Assembly: GCA_963791885.1 (NCBI GenBank)
Contig: CAWBUL010000006.1
Location: forward strand, 2,356,001-2,420,000
From: CAVSUZ01 sp963791885
GTDB lineage: Bacteria; Pseudomonadota; Alphaproteobacteria; Acetobacterales; Acetobacteraceae
Reading direction: 5' to 3'
DNA length: 64,000 bases
Part shown: positions 45,202 through 52,722 of the stretch, piece by piece
Numbering within the stretch: the stretch's first letter is position 1
Layout of the letters: the number at the start of each line of letters is the position of its first letter
The notes under the pieces: model-generated
Databases searched by the model: none
What the model saw: only the letters and a program-made list of their open reading frames with translations
Told to the model about the DNA's origin: nothing
Translations under genes and position numbers: made by a program

Positions 45202-46706
45202 TGCGGTACTTCGGCAAATCGAGCGGCAAGTGTGCGCAGCCCGTCGAGCAGACGCTGCTGATCATGCTGGTCAAGCTCGCCTGATCCGATCTTTGGCAAC
45301 AGGACAGCAAATTGCTGATCCAGCCACGCCGGAATATCGGCGCGAAACGCGGCGATCCGATGGAGTGGAACGCTATCGAGCATGCCGTCTTGCAAAGCCA
45401 GGGTCAGAGCGACCTCATCCGCCAGTCGCAGAGGCGTACACTGTGGTTGACAGAACAGTGCACGCAGCCGCTGTCCTCGGGACAGGCGTGCCTTTGACTG
45501 AGGATCAGAGAGGCCTCCGAACCGCGTGAAAATCTCCAGTTCCAGAAACTGCATGTATTGCAGGCGCAGCGTTCCCGCCGACTCACGCAGCCCCCTGGCC
45601 TGGGTCTTGCCGCCCACCCGACTTACGCTTGTCCCGATGTCCAGTGCGGGTTTCAGGTCTTCCTGAAACAACTGCATGCTCAGCACCAGCTGTCCATCAG
45701 TGATCGACACCAGATTGGTCGGGATATAGGCGCTGAGATTGCCCGAATCGGTTTCCGCGATGGGGAGTGCGGTCAGAGAGCCATTGCCCCGTTGCGGCGA
45801 CAGCTTCGCAGCACGCTCCAACAAGCGGGCGTGTACATAGAAAATATCGCCTGGATATGCCTCTCGACCAGGTGGCTGGCGTGCCAGCAATGCAAGCTCT
45901 CGATGTGTTGCGGCGTGCTTGCTGAGATCATCGAAGACGATCAACGCATGCTGGCCACTATCGCGGAAGTATTCCGCCATTGTCATCCCAGCGAACGGGG
46001 CGATCCACTGAAGTCCTGGGGGCGACGCGGGCGATGCAACGATGAATATGCAGCGATCGAAGGATCCATGTTGTCGAACAGCTTCGATCGCGCGTGCAAC
46101 CGAGGCGGTCTTCTGCCCGATCGCGACGTAGATGCAGATTACATCCGTCGCCCGTTGATTGACGATGGTATCGACAGCGATGGCGGTTTTGCCGGTGGTT
46201 CGATCACCAATAATGAGCTCACGTTGTCCCCGTCCGATCGGGAACAATGCGTCGATGCTGAGAATGCCCGTCTGCACAGGTTCCGTGATCAGGCCCCGCT
46301 CCACAACGGCAGGAGCAGGGCGTTCGATTGCCTCGTTAGCGGGAGTATCCACAGCGCCTCGATCATCCAGGGGGCGGCCCATGGGATCCACGACGCGGCC
46401 CAGCAAAGCTGGTCCGACTGGAACCCGAACGACGTCCCCCGTCCCTCGTACTCGGTCGTCTGCTTTGATTTGATCGGTCGAATCAAGCAAAACACAACTG
46501 ACTATGTCTGGCTCGAGCGTTTGAACGAAGCCGAGCTGTCTATTTTCGAACACGATCAATTCGTTGAGTCGCAAGTCGGGCAAGCCCGATACCATCGCGA
46601 TACCGTCTCCGACACTGCGGACCCGCCCGAAGAGATCCACCGCGGGACCCAGCGGTATGGCGGAAACGCGCTCCTCGACGCGATCAAGCCAGCGCCGGCT
46701 CGACAC
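45198..46706 (-). CDS. atpA: N-type ATPase alpha subunit
   Basis: 502 residues from GTG 46706, which follows GGAG by eight bases and gives the family N-terminus SSRRWLDRVEERV. The P-loop GDRTTGKT is at 167-174. VFDDLSKHA and LPIAETDSGNLSAYIPTNLVSITDGQ follow. It is the regulatory, non-catalytic subunit. The N-terminus lacks the longer membrane-anchoring extension. Its start overlaps the delta-like reading frame upstream by 23 bases. Confidence 0.93.
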   Translation of the reverse strand: MSSRRWLDRVEERVSAIPLGPAVDLFGRVRSVGDGIAMVSGLPDLRLNELIVFENRQLGFVQTLEPDIVSCVLLDSTDQIKADDRVRGTGDVVRVPVGPALLGRVVDPMGRPLDDRGAVDTPANEAIERPAPAVVERGLITEPVQTGILSIDALFPIGRGQRELIIGDRTTGKTAIAVDTIVNQRATDVICIYVAIGQKTASVARAIEAVRQHGSFDRCIFIVASPASPPGLQWIAPFAGMTMAEYFRDSGQHALIVFDDLSKHAATHRELALLARQPPGREAYPGDIFYVHARLLERAAKLSPQRGNGSLTALPIAETDSGNLSAYIPTNLVSITDGQLVLSMQLFQEDLKPALDIGTSVSRVGGKTQARGLRESAGTLRLQYMQFLELEIFTRFGGLSDPQSKARLSRGQRLRALFCQPQCTPLRLADEVALTLALQDGMLDSVPLHRIAAFRADIPAWLDQQFAVLLPKIGSGELDQHDQQRLLDGLRTLAARFAEVPQ

Positions 46707-46968
46707 GTCCCGACTCCTGTTGCAGTTCCTGCGCAATCCGCTCCAGATCCGCGCGCCAGCTGTTTCGGACAACGCAATGAGACCCGCGCAGTTCGATCCC
46801 GGCAATCAGGCTTGGATCGACCCGGAAGCGAAGCGGCGGAAGCGGCGTCAGTCGTCGTGCCAATATCGCAGAGACCTTTCCCTGTTCGGCGGACGACAGA
46901 GGCGATGCAGTCGCGATTTCTACCGCATCACCGCCACTCGTGATCTGAGATAGGGAAGCTTGCGGCAT
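46684..46968 (-). CDS. atpF: Delta-like C-terminal part of the N-ATPase AtpF, separated by a frameshift
   Basis: 94 codons from ATG 46968. The sequence (EIATASPLSSAEQGKVSAIL, then IAGIELRGSHCVVRNSWRADLERIAQEL) matches the C-terminal domain of F-type delta subunits and the tail of long N-ATPase b subunits. Upstream in the same frame it continues to ATTAFIEALESELTS, with no start codon, so it was once joined to the b frame. The gap between the b stop and this ATG is 16 bases, so it could be translated separately by reinitiation. Confidence 0.72.
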   Translation of the reverse strand: MPQASLSQITSGGDAVEIATASPLSSAEQGKVSAILARRLTPLPPLRFRVDPSLIAGIELRGSHCVVRNSWRADLERIAQELQQESGRVEPALA

Positions 46969-46984
46969 AGAGGTCAGCTCAGAC

Positions 46985-47446
46985 TCAAGTGCCTCGATAA
47001 AGGCGGTGGTCGCTAGAACTCGGGGACGCCCGATCCAGTAAGCGAGACGCTATGGAAACGGCAAGCTTGCCCGCTTGACCCTCCAAATTCCGCCGCAATG
47101 TCTCGCGCTCGCGCAAAATCGTAGTATCGGCTTCTGCTCGGCGCTGCGACGCTTGCTTCTCTGCCTCAGCTACCAGGGCCGCGCGATCGGCTTCGCCAGC
47201 GGCATGTGCCTCCGATCGCAGACGTGCGGCATCCATTTCCAAGCTTTTGCGTATCGCCTCGGTTTGCACCGCTTCCTGCTGGGCTTTTGCGCGGGTTTGA
47301 GCCGCATCGGCAAGCAGCTTCTGGGCTGTGGCACGTCGTGTGGCTATGATCTGGGTCACCGGGCCAAACAAAAACCGGCGCAGCAGCCACACCAAAATGA
47401 GCACATTGATCGTCTGTAGAACCAGTGTGGACCAGTCAAAATGCAT
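46985..47446 (-). CDS. atpF: N-ATPase b subunit, N-terminal part (frameshifted AtpF)
   Basis: 153 codons. A membrane helix (WSTLVLQTINVLILVWLLRRFLFGPV) is followed by a long charged coiled coil. The frame ends after LLDRASP with an unrelated short tail. Removing one base from the CCCC run (47022-47025, GGGG on the + strand) joins it to the delta-like part for a total of 253 residues, the length of fused N-ATPase b subunits as I recall them. The ATG shares one base with the atpE stop (TGATG). Confidence 0.78.
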   Translation of the reverse strand: MHFDWSTLVLQTINVLILVWLLRRFLFGPVTQIIATRRATAQKLLADAAQTRAKAQQEAVQTEAIRKSLEMDAARLRSEAHAAGEADRAALVAEAEKQASQRRAEADTTILRERETLRRNLEGQAGKLAVSIASRLLDRASPSSSDHRLYRGT

Positions 47447-47691
47447 CAGTGCACAAAGGGGTTGGCGAATAGCAATAACAGAGCGAGGACGAGGCAGTAG
47501 ATCGCCATCGTTTCGATCATGGCAAGGCCGACGAACAAGGTGCGAGAAAGCGTGTTTGCCGCCTCAGGCTGACGGGCAATGGCGTCCATCGCGGCGGCGA
47601 CCGCGCGCCCTTCTCCTAGGGCGGGGCCAATGGCACCGAACGAGACCGCCATCGCGGCCCCGGCAATGCTGATGATCTGGATCCAGTTCAT
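47446..47691 (-). CDS. atpE: N-type ATPase c subunit (rotor ring)
   Basis: 81-residue hairpin of two membrane helices. Helix 1 carries GPALGEG with Glu27, and helix 2 carries AMIETMAIY with Glu60, Thr61 and Tyr65. Glu60 is the ion-carrying carboxylate. The neighbour Glu27 replaces the Gln of classical sodium rings, so each site has two carboxylates. ARQPEA in the loop and ANPFV at the end are family-typical. Overlaps atpB by ATGA. Confidence 0.94.
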   Translation of the reverse strand: MNWIQIISIAGAAMAVSFGAIGPALGEGRAVAAAMDAIARQPEAANTLSRTLFVGLAMIETMAIYCLVLALLLLFANPFVH

Positions 47692-48362
47692 TGCTCTGTT
47701 TCCTTTCGGGCAACGGCACCACTGATGAAAACCATCGCCAACACGCTAAAGATATACGCCTGAACCGCTCCAGTCAGCAGATCGAGTGCCATAAGCGGGA
47801 CTGGCACCAGCAGCCCAACAAGCGACAAAACGATACCCACCACGAAAACACCGCTCATGACGTTGCCGAACAGTCGGACGACCAGAGAGAATGTGCGGGT
47901 GAGCGTTTCGACCATATTGAGCGGCATCATAAAGAAGCTCGGCTCGGCGAAGGTTTCCAGATAGCCCAGCAGTCCACGTGACCGGACTCCAAAGTAGACT
48001 GTAGCGACAAACACAATCAAGGCGAGTGCAGCATCCGTTTCCAGATGTGCGGTCGGCGGTTCGATACCGGGGACCAGCGATGACCAGTTCGCAGTGAAGA
48101 TGAACAGGAAGAGCGTGCCAATCAGCGGGAGATACGAGCCCGGGTCGGACCGCATCACGTCCTGGATTTGCCGTTCGATCGCGTCCACAAGAAGCTCCAG
48201 GGCAGCCTGCGGAGCGGAAGGCTGGACGGCCAAACGGCGGGTGAGCGCCCAGCTGGCACCGGCGAGGAGCGCCATGATTCCCCAAGTCGTAACAACGGGT
48301 ACTGTAGGTACAATAGGACCGACATGAAACAGCGGGGGGGCAACCAGAGGTGAAGTAATCAT
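47688..48362 (-). CDS. atpB: N-type ATPase a subunit
   Basis: 224-residue membrane stator subunit with five or six helices. The essential Arg163 is in TFSLVVRLFGNVMSG. FTANWSSLVPGIEPPTAHLETD near 90-110 is also typical. It forms the ion half-channels against the c ring. Coupled by ATGA overlaps to atpR upstream and atpE downstream. Confidence 0.93.
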   Translation of the reverse strand: MITSPLVAPPLFHVGPIVPTVPVVTTWGIMALLAGASWALTRRLAVQPSAPQAALELLVDAIERQIQDVMRSDPGSYLPLIGTLFLFIFTANWSSLVPGIEPPTAHLETDAALALIVFVATVYFGVRSRGLLGYLETFAEPSFFMMPLNMVETLTRTFSLVVRLFGNVMSGVFVVGIVLSLVGLLVPVPLMALDLLTGAVQAYIFSVLAMVFISGAVARKETEQ

Positions 48363-48622
48363 GGCAGCCCACCTACTGTTCGCCGCACGACGATTGTGCG
48401 TGCGATCAGCACTCCGAGTGCGGCCGCGAGTAACGGCATCGCCCCGTGCAGAGCCGCGATGACCAGAAAACCTGTCATTCCGGCAATTCGACCTATCTGG
48501 AATCCGACGGGAGCCCAGACCGGTCTATCGCTCGTGTACATTGCGACATTCGCCCTGAGGAGCAAAAAGGCAGCCCCGCCGGCACATAAACCGAATAGCA
48601 GAAATTGGCCCAGCTCGATCAT
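48359..48622 (-). CDS. atpR: N-ATPase accessory membrane protein AtpR
   Basis: 87 residues with two or three hydrophobic segments (LGQFLLFGLCAGGAAFLLLRA; GRIAGMTGFLVIAALHGAMPLLAAALGVLIA). AtpR is found only in N-type ATPase operons and is thought to aid c-ring assembly together with AtpQ. ATG 48622 overlaps the atpQ stop exactly as ATGA, which decides the start over an upstream ATG at 48655. Confidence 0.88.
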   Translation of the reverse strand: MIELGQFLLFGLCAGGAAFLLLRANVAMYTSDRPVWAPVGFQIGRIAGMTGFLVIAALHGAMPLLAAALGVLIARTIVVRRTVGGLP

Positions 48623-48894
48623 TGCTCGTGCATCCAGCGCCAGGCGGTCCAGCATCCGATCACCAGTCCGATCAGCATGAGCGGTCCTGTCCAGAAAATT
48701 CCCGAATCAAGCCGCTTATCAATCCAACGTCCGAGGAAGACGCCCACCAGTGTGGGAATAACGATGGTCCAGCCAAGCACGCCAACTTGCGCCAGGTATC
48801 GCGCCACTGACGGTTCACCTTCGTGCAACCACGCCTTGTATCTTTCACGACGGCGCCTGATGGACTCCAGCAATCCGTCACTGCGCTCCGTCAT
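48619..48894 (-). CDS. atpQ: N-ATPase accessory protein AtpQ (AtpI-like)
   Basis: 91 residues with a charged N-terminus and two membrane helices (GWTIVIPTLVGVFLGRWIDKRL and WTGPLMLIGLVIGCWTAWRWM). It resembles AtpI/Gct-type assembly factors. Its ATG overlaps the atpC stop by four bases. Together with AtpR it marks this operon as N-type. Confidence 0.88.
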   Translation of the reverse strand: MTERSDGLLESIRRRRERYKAWLHEGEPSVARYLAQVGVLGWTIVIPTLVGVFLGRWIDKRLDSGIFWTGPLMLIGLVIGCWTAWRWMHEQ

Positions 48895-49310
48895 TGAGTC
48901 AGGCCCGTATTCTCGTGATTGCCGGCGAGCGCTGCCACAATCTTGCGAATGGCCTGCGTGTGAAGCCGGACGGAGGCTACCCGCGCGGCGCGCTCTGCCT
49001 CCTCGTCCTCTCGAAAGCGCTTCGCAACAGCATGGGTCAGAGTATCGAGGGTGGCCCCGCGCTGCGCCTCGCGCGCGGCGATCGAGACCATGTTGCCCTG
49101 CCGTACGGCCAAGACGGCGTTCCGAACGGCGCAGTGCTCAACGCGTCCGTCCTCGCACCGCCAGGTGACGACCGAGGGAGGTAAAACGGTCAGCAGATCG
49201 GCATGGCCTTCCAGAATGCCAAATCCGCCGCTGGCGTCCTCGGCGCGGACACTCACGATGCCATCCTGATCTAGGATCAGGCGGATTGGCTCGGTTATGA
49301 CGAGCCTCAT
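48891..49310 (-). CDS. atpC: N-type ATPase epsilon subunit
   Basis: 139 residues. The N-terminal beta-sandwich shows DASGGFGILEGHADLLTVLPPSVVTW. The C-terminal part is helical and charged (REDEEAERAARVASVRLHTQAIRKIV). It couples rotor to catalytic head and may inhibit hydrolysis. ATG 49310 overlaps the atpD stop by ATGA, which sets the start. Confidence 0.9.
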   Translation of the reverse strand: MRLVITEPIRLILDQDGIVSVRAEDASGGFGILEGHADLLTVLPPSVVTWRCEDGRVEHCAVRNAVLAVRQGNMVSIAAREAQRGATLDTLTHAVAKRFREDEEAERAARVASVRLHTQAIRKIVAALAGNHENTGLTQ

Positions 49311-50698
49311 CCGGTTTTCACCACCTGGCGCGCATCCTCGAGCCCACCGATCATGTACAATGAGCTTTCGGGCCAGGAGTCGCTTTCGCCGTCGAGAATG
49401 GCTTTGCACCCGGCCAGGGTATCGCTCAGCTTTACGGACTTACCCGGCATCCCGGTGAAGCTTTCAGTCACGGCGAAAGGCTGTGCGAGGAACCGCTGCA
49501 GCCGCCGGGCGCGAGCCACAACCTGGCGATCCTGCGCACCGAGCTCCTCAACGCCGAGTAAAGCGATAACATCCTGCAGCTCGCGCCAGTGGGCGATGAC
49601 CTGGCGAACGCGTTCTGCCAGCGCGTAGTGTTCTGGACCAACGATCAGCGGATCCAGCAGCACGGAGGTTGACCCCAATGGGTCCACGGCCGGATAGATT
49701 CCTTCCGCGGCCATGCTGCGTGACAGGACGATGGAGCTGTCGAGGTGGCTCGCGATCGTGGTCACGGCCGGATCAGTGAAGTCATCAGCCGGGACATAGA
49801 CCGCCTCGATGGCGGTGATCGCGGCGCCAGCAACTGATGCGATGCGCTCCTGCAGCGCCGCGACTTCCGATGCCAGTGTCGGCTGGTATCCCACGCGTGA
49901 CGGGAGACGCCCCAGCAACCCGGAGACCTCGCTGCCTGCCTGAACGAACCGAAACACGTTGTCGATCAGCAGCAGCACGTCTTGATGTTTTTTATCGCGG
50001 AAATACTCGGCAATCGTGACTGCCGTCAGCCCGACCCGCCATCGCGCCCCAGGAGATTCATTCATCTGTCCGAACACCAGCGCGGTCCGTCCAAGCACGC
50101 CGGAATGCTGCATATCATTGAGGAGTTCGTGACCTTCACGTGAGCGTTCGCCTACACCGGCAAATACTGAAACGCCGTGATAACGCTCCACCATGGCGTG
50201 GATCAGCTCCATCAGCAGGACTGTCTTGCCCACACCCGCACCGCCGAACATTGCTGCCTTTCCCCCTTGAGCCAGCGGCGCCAGCAGATCGATCACTTTG
50301 ATGCCGGTTTCAAATACCTTTGCCGCCCCGGTCTGCTGTTCAACAGAGAGTGGCGGCCGGTAAATCGACCACCGCTCCATGCCCACGGGTAAAGGCGGAC
50401 CTCCATCGGCGGGCTGGCCCAAGACGTTCACAATGCGTCCCAGCAAGGAGTCCCCGACGGGAATCATGATCGGCGCGCCTGTTGCGGTCGTATTGGTCCC
50501 GCGTTTCAGTCCAGCGGTGCTTTGCAGCGCAATGGCCCGCACAGTACGCTCATTCAGATGACTCTGGACTTCGGCAACAAGTGGACCAGATTGATCGCCG
50601 TGGACCGTGATGGCGTGAGTGATCGCGGGCAGGGGAGGGGAGAAGTCCACGTCCAGGACCGGCCCACGCACGGCGACAACGCGTCCGGGGGTGGGCAT
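49307..50698 (-). CDS. atpD: N-type ATPase beta subunit (catalytic)
   Basis: 463 residues. The P-loop GGAGVGKT is at 152-159, with the catalytic Glu in GERSREGHE near 185 and the DNVFRFVQAGSEVS region further on. It hydrolyses or makes ATP. Gene order atpD-C-Q-R-B-E-F-A-G with atpD first is the hallmark of N-type ATPases, second ATPases spread by horizontal transfer. The CBS gene precedes it by 5 bases. Confidence 0.95.
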   Translation of the reverse strand: MPTPGRVVAVRGPVLDVDFSPPLPAITHAITVHGDQSGPLVAEVQSHLNERTVRAIALQSTAGLKRGTNTTATGAPIMIPVGDSLLGRIVNVLGQPADGGPPLPVGMERWSIYRPPLSVEQQTGAAKVFETGIKVIDLLAPLAQGGKAAMFGGAGVGKTVLLMELIHAMVERYHGVSVFAGVGERSREGHELLNDMQHSGVLGRTALVFGQMNESPGARWRVGLTAVTIAEYFRDKKHQDVLLLIDNVFRFVQAGSEVSGLLGRLPSRVGYQPTLASEVAALQERIASVAGAAITAIEAVYVPADDFTDPAVTTIASHLDSSIVLSRSMAAEGIYPAVDPLGSTSVLLDPLIVGPEHYALAERVRQVIAHWRELQDVIALLGVEELGAQDRQVVARARRLQRFLAQPFAVTESFTGMPGKSVKLSDTLAGCKAILDGESDSWPESSLYMIGGLEDARQVVKTG

Positions 50699-50703
50699 GA
50701 CGC

Positions 50704-51183
50704 CTACAGGTCAGCGGCGGCCGTTTCGGACGATTTGGCTAAGGCGCGCACCACATCAGCCCTGCTGACGATCCCAACGACCTCGCCTTTCCGAACGATT
50801 GGCACCCGCTTGATCCGGTGCTGGCCGAGCAGGTCGGCAATCGCGGGAAGGCTTGTGGATTCGGTCGCGGTAACAACCTCCCGGGTCATCACGTCCCGTA
50901 CACGATGCTGATCGAGACGAAGATAGTTGGCAAATTCAGGAGCAAGATCGGTCCCTTCTGCCAGCAAGTTCAACCACCACGAGCGGCGAAGTTCATATTC
51001 CTGCCCAAATGGGCGCATCAGATCGCCCTCACTGATCATCCCCGCGAGTTGGCCATCCGCCTCACACACCGGCACTGCGCTGATGTCATGCTCGGCGAGC
51101 ACTTTTGCGACATGTGCGACGGTATCGTCCGGGCGCACGGTGATAACATTGCGCGTCATGATCGCTGCAGCTTCGACTGTCAT
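50704..51183 (-). CDS. CBS-domain protein heading the N-ATPase operon
   Basis: 159 residues with a CBS pair at about 8-60 and 95-150 (TVAHVAKVLAEHDISAVPVCEADGQLAGMISEGDLM and IADLLGQHRIKRVPIVRKGEVVGIVSRADVV; the GIVSRAD motif is typical). Between them is a Trp-rich linker (RRSWWLNLLAEG). CBS pairs bind adenine nucleotides and often sense energy charge. It is 5 bases ahead of atpD, so it may tune the ATPase. An FNR/FixK-type box lies about 65 bases upstream of its ATG. Confidence 0.87.
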   Translation of the reverse strand: MTVEAAAIMTRNVITVRPDDTVAHVAKVLAEHDISAVPVCEADGQLAGMISEGDLMRPFGQEYELRRSWWLNLLAEGTDLAPEFANYLRLDQHRVRDVMTREVVTATESTSLPAIADLLGQHRIKRVPIVRKGEVVGIVSRADVVRALAKSSETAAADL

Positions 51184-51247
51184 TTTGCTTTCCGTGGATT
51201 AGGATCACTAAGACCATATACGCAAGCCGACTTCGGCCGGATTCGCA

Positions 51248-51261
51248 TTGATCTAGCTCAA
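51248..51261. promoter_or_regulatory. FNR/FixK box upstream of the CBS-N-ATPase operon
   Basis: TTGATCTAGCTCAA matches TTGAT-N4-ATCAA except for one base of the right arm. It lies 65 bases before the CBS ATG (51183) in the short gap after fixJ. Confidence 0.65.
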
Positions 51262-51277
51262 TCGGCGTTTGCTGCGC

Positions 51278-51905
51278 TCACTTCATCCCAACCCCAAGAC
51301 GCACCCCCATTCTCACCAGTTCAGAAAGGCTGTGTGCACCCATCTTTTCCATGACGCGGGCGCGGTGAACCTCGATCGTTCGCGGGCTGGTCCCGAGCTC
51401 GTTAGCGATGACCTTATTCGGGTTACCGACAACCAGCCCCGCGAGCACCTGCTTTTCTCGCGCCGTTAGGGTATCGAGTTTTCGAAGAAGCTCTGAATGC
51501 TCCTCGGCTTCGGCGTGGGCGTGATGAGAGATTTCCATTGCACGCGTGAGCGCGGTCAGCAACGCCTCGTCGTCGAACGGCTTGACCAGGAAATCAACGG
51601 CCCCGGCTTTCAGCGCCTGCACTGCGAGCGGCACATCGGCATGGCCGGTCATGACGATCACAGGTATGGAGATTTTCTTCTCAGCCAGCAGTCGCTGTAA
51701 TGCTAGACCGTCGATATCGGGCATCCGCACGTCGGTCAGAACGCATCCGATGCCAATGTCGGCGGCGACCTTCAGGAAGTCCTGGCCCGACGCATAGCTG
51801 TTGACGGTCAAGCCGGCTGATTGGAGCAGAAATGTCAGAGAACTCACGAACCGCCTCGTCATCATCGATGATGTGCACCAAAGCCAGCTGAGGAACAATT
51901 GCCAT
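51278..51905 (-). pseudogene. fixJ: FixJ-type response regulator with a +1 frameshift in the receiver domain
   Basis: From ATG 51905 the frame reads AIVPQLALVHIIDDDEAVRE, the acidic pocket of a FixJ receiver, then is lost. The rest lies in the neighbouring frame: SLTFLLQSAGL, the phosphorylation site DVRMPDIDG, MTGHADV, LVKPFDD, and a LuxR-type HTH (LTAREKQVLAGLVVGNPNKVIANELGTSPRTIEVHR). Removing one T near 51841 restores one frame of 208 residues, the usual FixJ length. No FixL kinase gene is present. It is divergent from the FixK-type gene. Confidence 0.8.
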
Positions 51906-51939
51906 CGAATGCTGGGCCTTCGCCGATTGCGACCCGACC

Positions 51940-51947
51940 GTACGTAG
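51940..51947. promoter_or_regulatory. FixJ-like binding site between fixJ and the FixK-type gene
   Basis: GTACGTAG equals the class I FixJ site GTAMGTAG as I recall it from in vitro selection work. It lies in the 130-base divergent gap, 88 bases before the FixK-type start. Match is seen; binding is inferred. Confidence 0.5.
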
Positions 51948-51983
51948 AACTCCGTACGCAGACAACCGAATTTTCTGCTCCGG

Positions 51984-52001
51984 CGGTGTCCGGTAACACC
52001 G
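51984..52001. promoter_or_regulatory. 6-bp inverted repeat before the FixK-type gene
   Basis: CGGTGT and ACACCG flank a 6-base spacer, 34 bases before the ATG at 52036. It could be an operator or an RNA hairpin in the leader. No regulator can be assigned. Confidence 0.35.
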
Positions 52002-52035
52002 TCGCTGCGATACGGCAATCGCAGGAAGGACTGAC

Positions 52036-52704
52036 ATGCGGCTCCAGCAGAATGCTCCAGCCCGAAATTTCCGGACGATCGCGGCGGGGTTCAACGCTGA
52101 CCCGCTAAAGACCTTCGAAGTCGTTCAGAGCTTTCGGCGCGACCAGGAGATCTACGCCGAAGGTGAACCCGCCCTCTACTGCTATCGTGTCATCACCGGC
52201 GCCGTTCGGCTGGTTAAGCTGTTGGAGGATGGCCGGCGACAGGTCATAGAATTCCTCCTCCCTGGCGATCACATCGGCTTCGACCTTCTTGCTCAGCACG
52301 AATATTCGGCGGAGGCGGTGAGTGACACCACGCTGCGATGCTATCCCCGACGGCGGGTCGAGGCGCTCGCTGAACAAAGCCAGGATGTCGCTCGGTGGCT
52401 GCGGACTCAAACGGCCGAAGACCTTCGCCGAGCCCAGACCCGTATCGTATCGTTGGGCCGCAAGAGTGCCACCGAGCGCATTGCCGGGTTTCTGATGGAA
52501 ATGATTGATCGCACTCAGGCATCCGACGTGATCGACCTTCCGATGGCACGAACCGACATCGCGGATCACCTTGGGCTGACGATCGAGACCGTCTGCCGGA
52601 CCCTGACCAGGCTCAAGCAGGCCAAGACGATCGCGGTTGCCGGCACCAGGATCTCGATTAGCAATCGGCATCGGCTGCAGGTGGTTGGTCAGGAACTCCA
52701 CTGA
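52036..52704 (+). CDS. Crp/FNR-family regulator, FixK-like
   Basis: 222 residues. The cyclic-nucleotide-like domain is at about 30-115 (AEGEPALYCYRVITGAVRLVK, PGDHIGFD). The HTH is at 172-195 (RTDIADHLGLTIETVCRTLTRL). The E-x-x-C-R recognition pattern fits regulators that read TTGAT-N4-ATCAA. There is no N-terminal Cys cluster, so it is not an oxygen-sensing FNR but FixK-like. Cys187 in the recognition helix may be redox-sensitive as in Bradyrhizobium FixK2. It likely controls the nearby boxes. Confidence 0.85.
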   Translation: MRLQQNAPARNFRTIAAGFNADPLKTFEVVQSFRRDQEIYAEGEPALYCYRVITGAVRLVKLLEDGRRQVIEFLLPGDHIGFDLLAQHEYSAEAVSDTTLRCYPRRRVEALAEQSQDVARWLRTQTAEDLRRAQTRIVSLGRKSATERIAGFLMEMIDRTQASDVIDLPMARTDIADHLGLTIETVCRTLTRLKQAKTIAVAGTRISISNRHRLQVVGQELH

Positions 52705-52722
52705 TCCTGGTGGAGAATTCGC

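Noticed and set aside
46968..46985. A proven programmed frameshift in atpF
   Set aside because: A CCCC run and a downstream restart codon are suggestive, but four other +1 events of the same kind in the window make a sequence error at least as likely.
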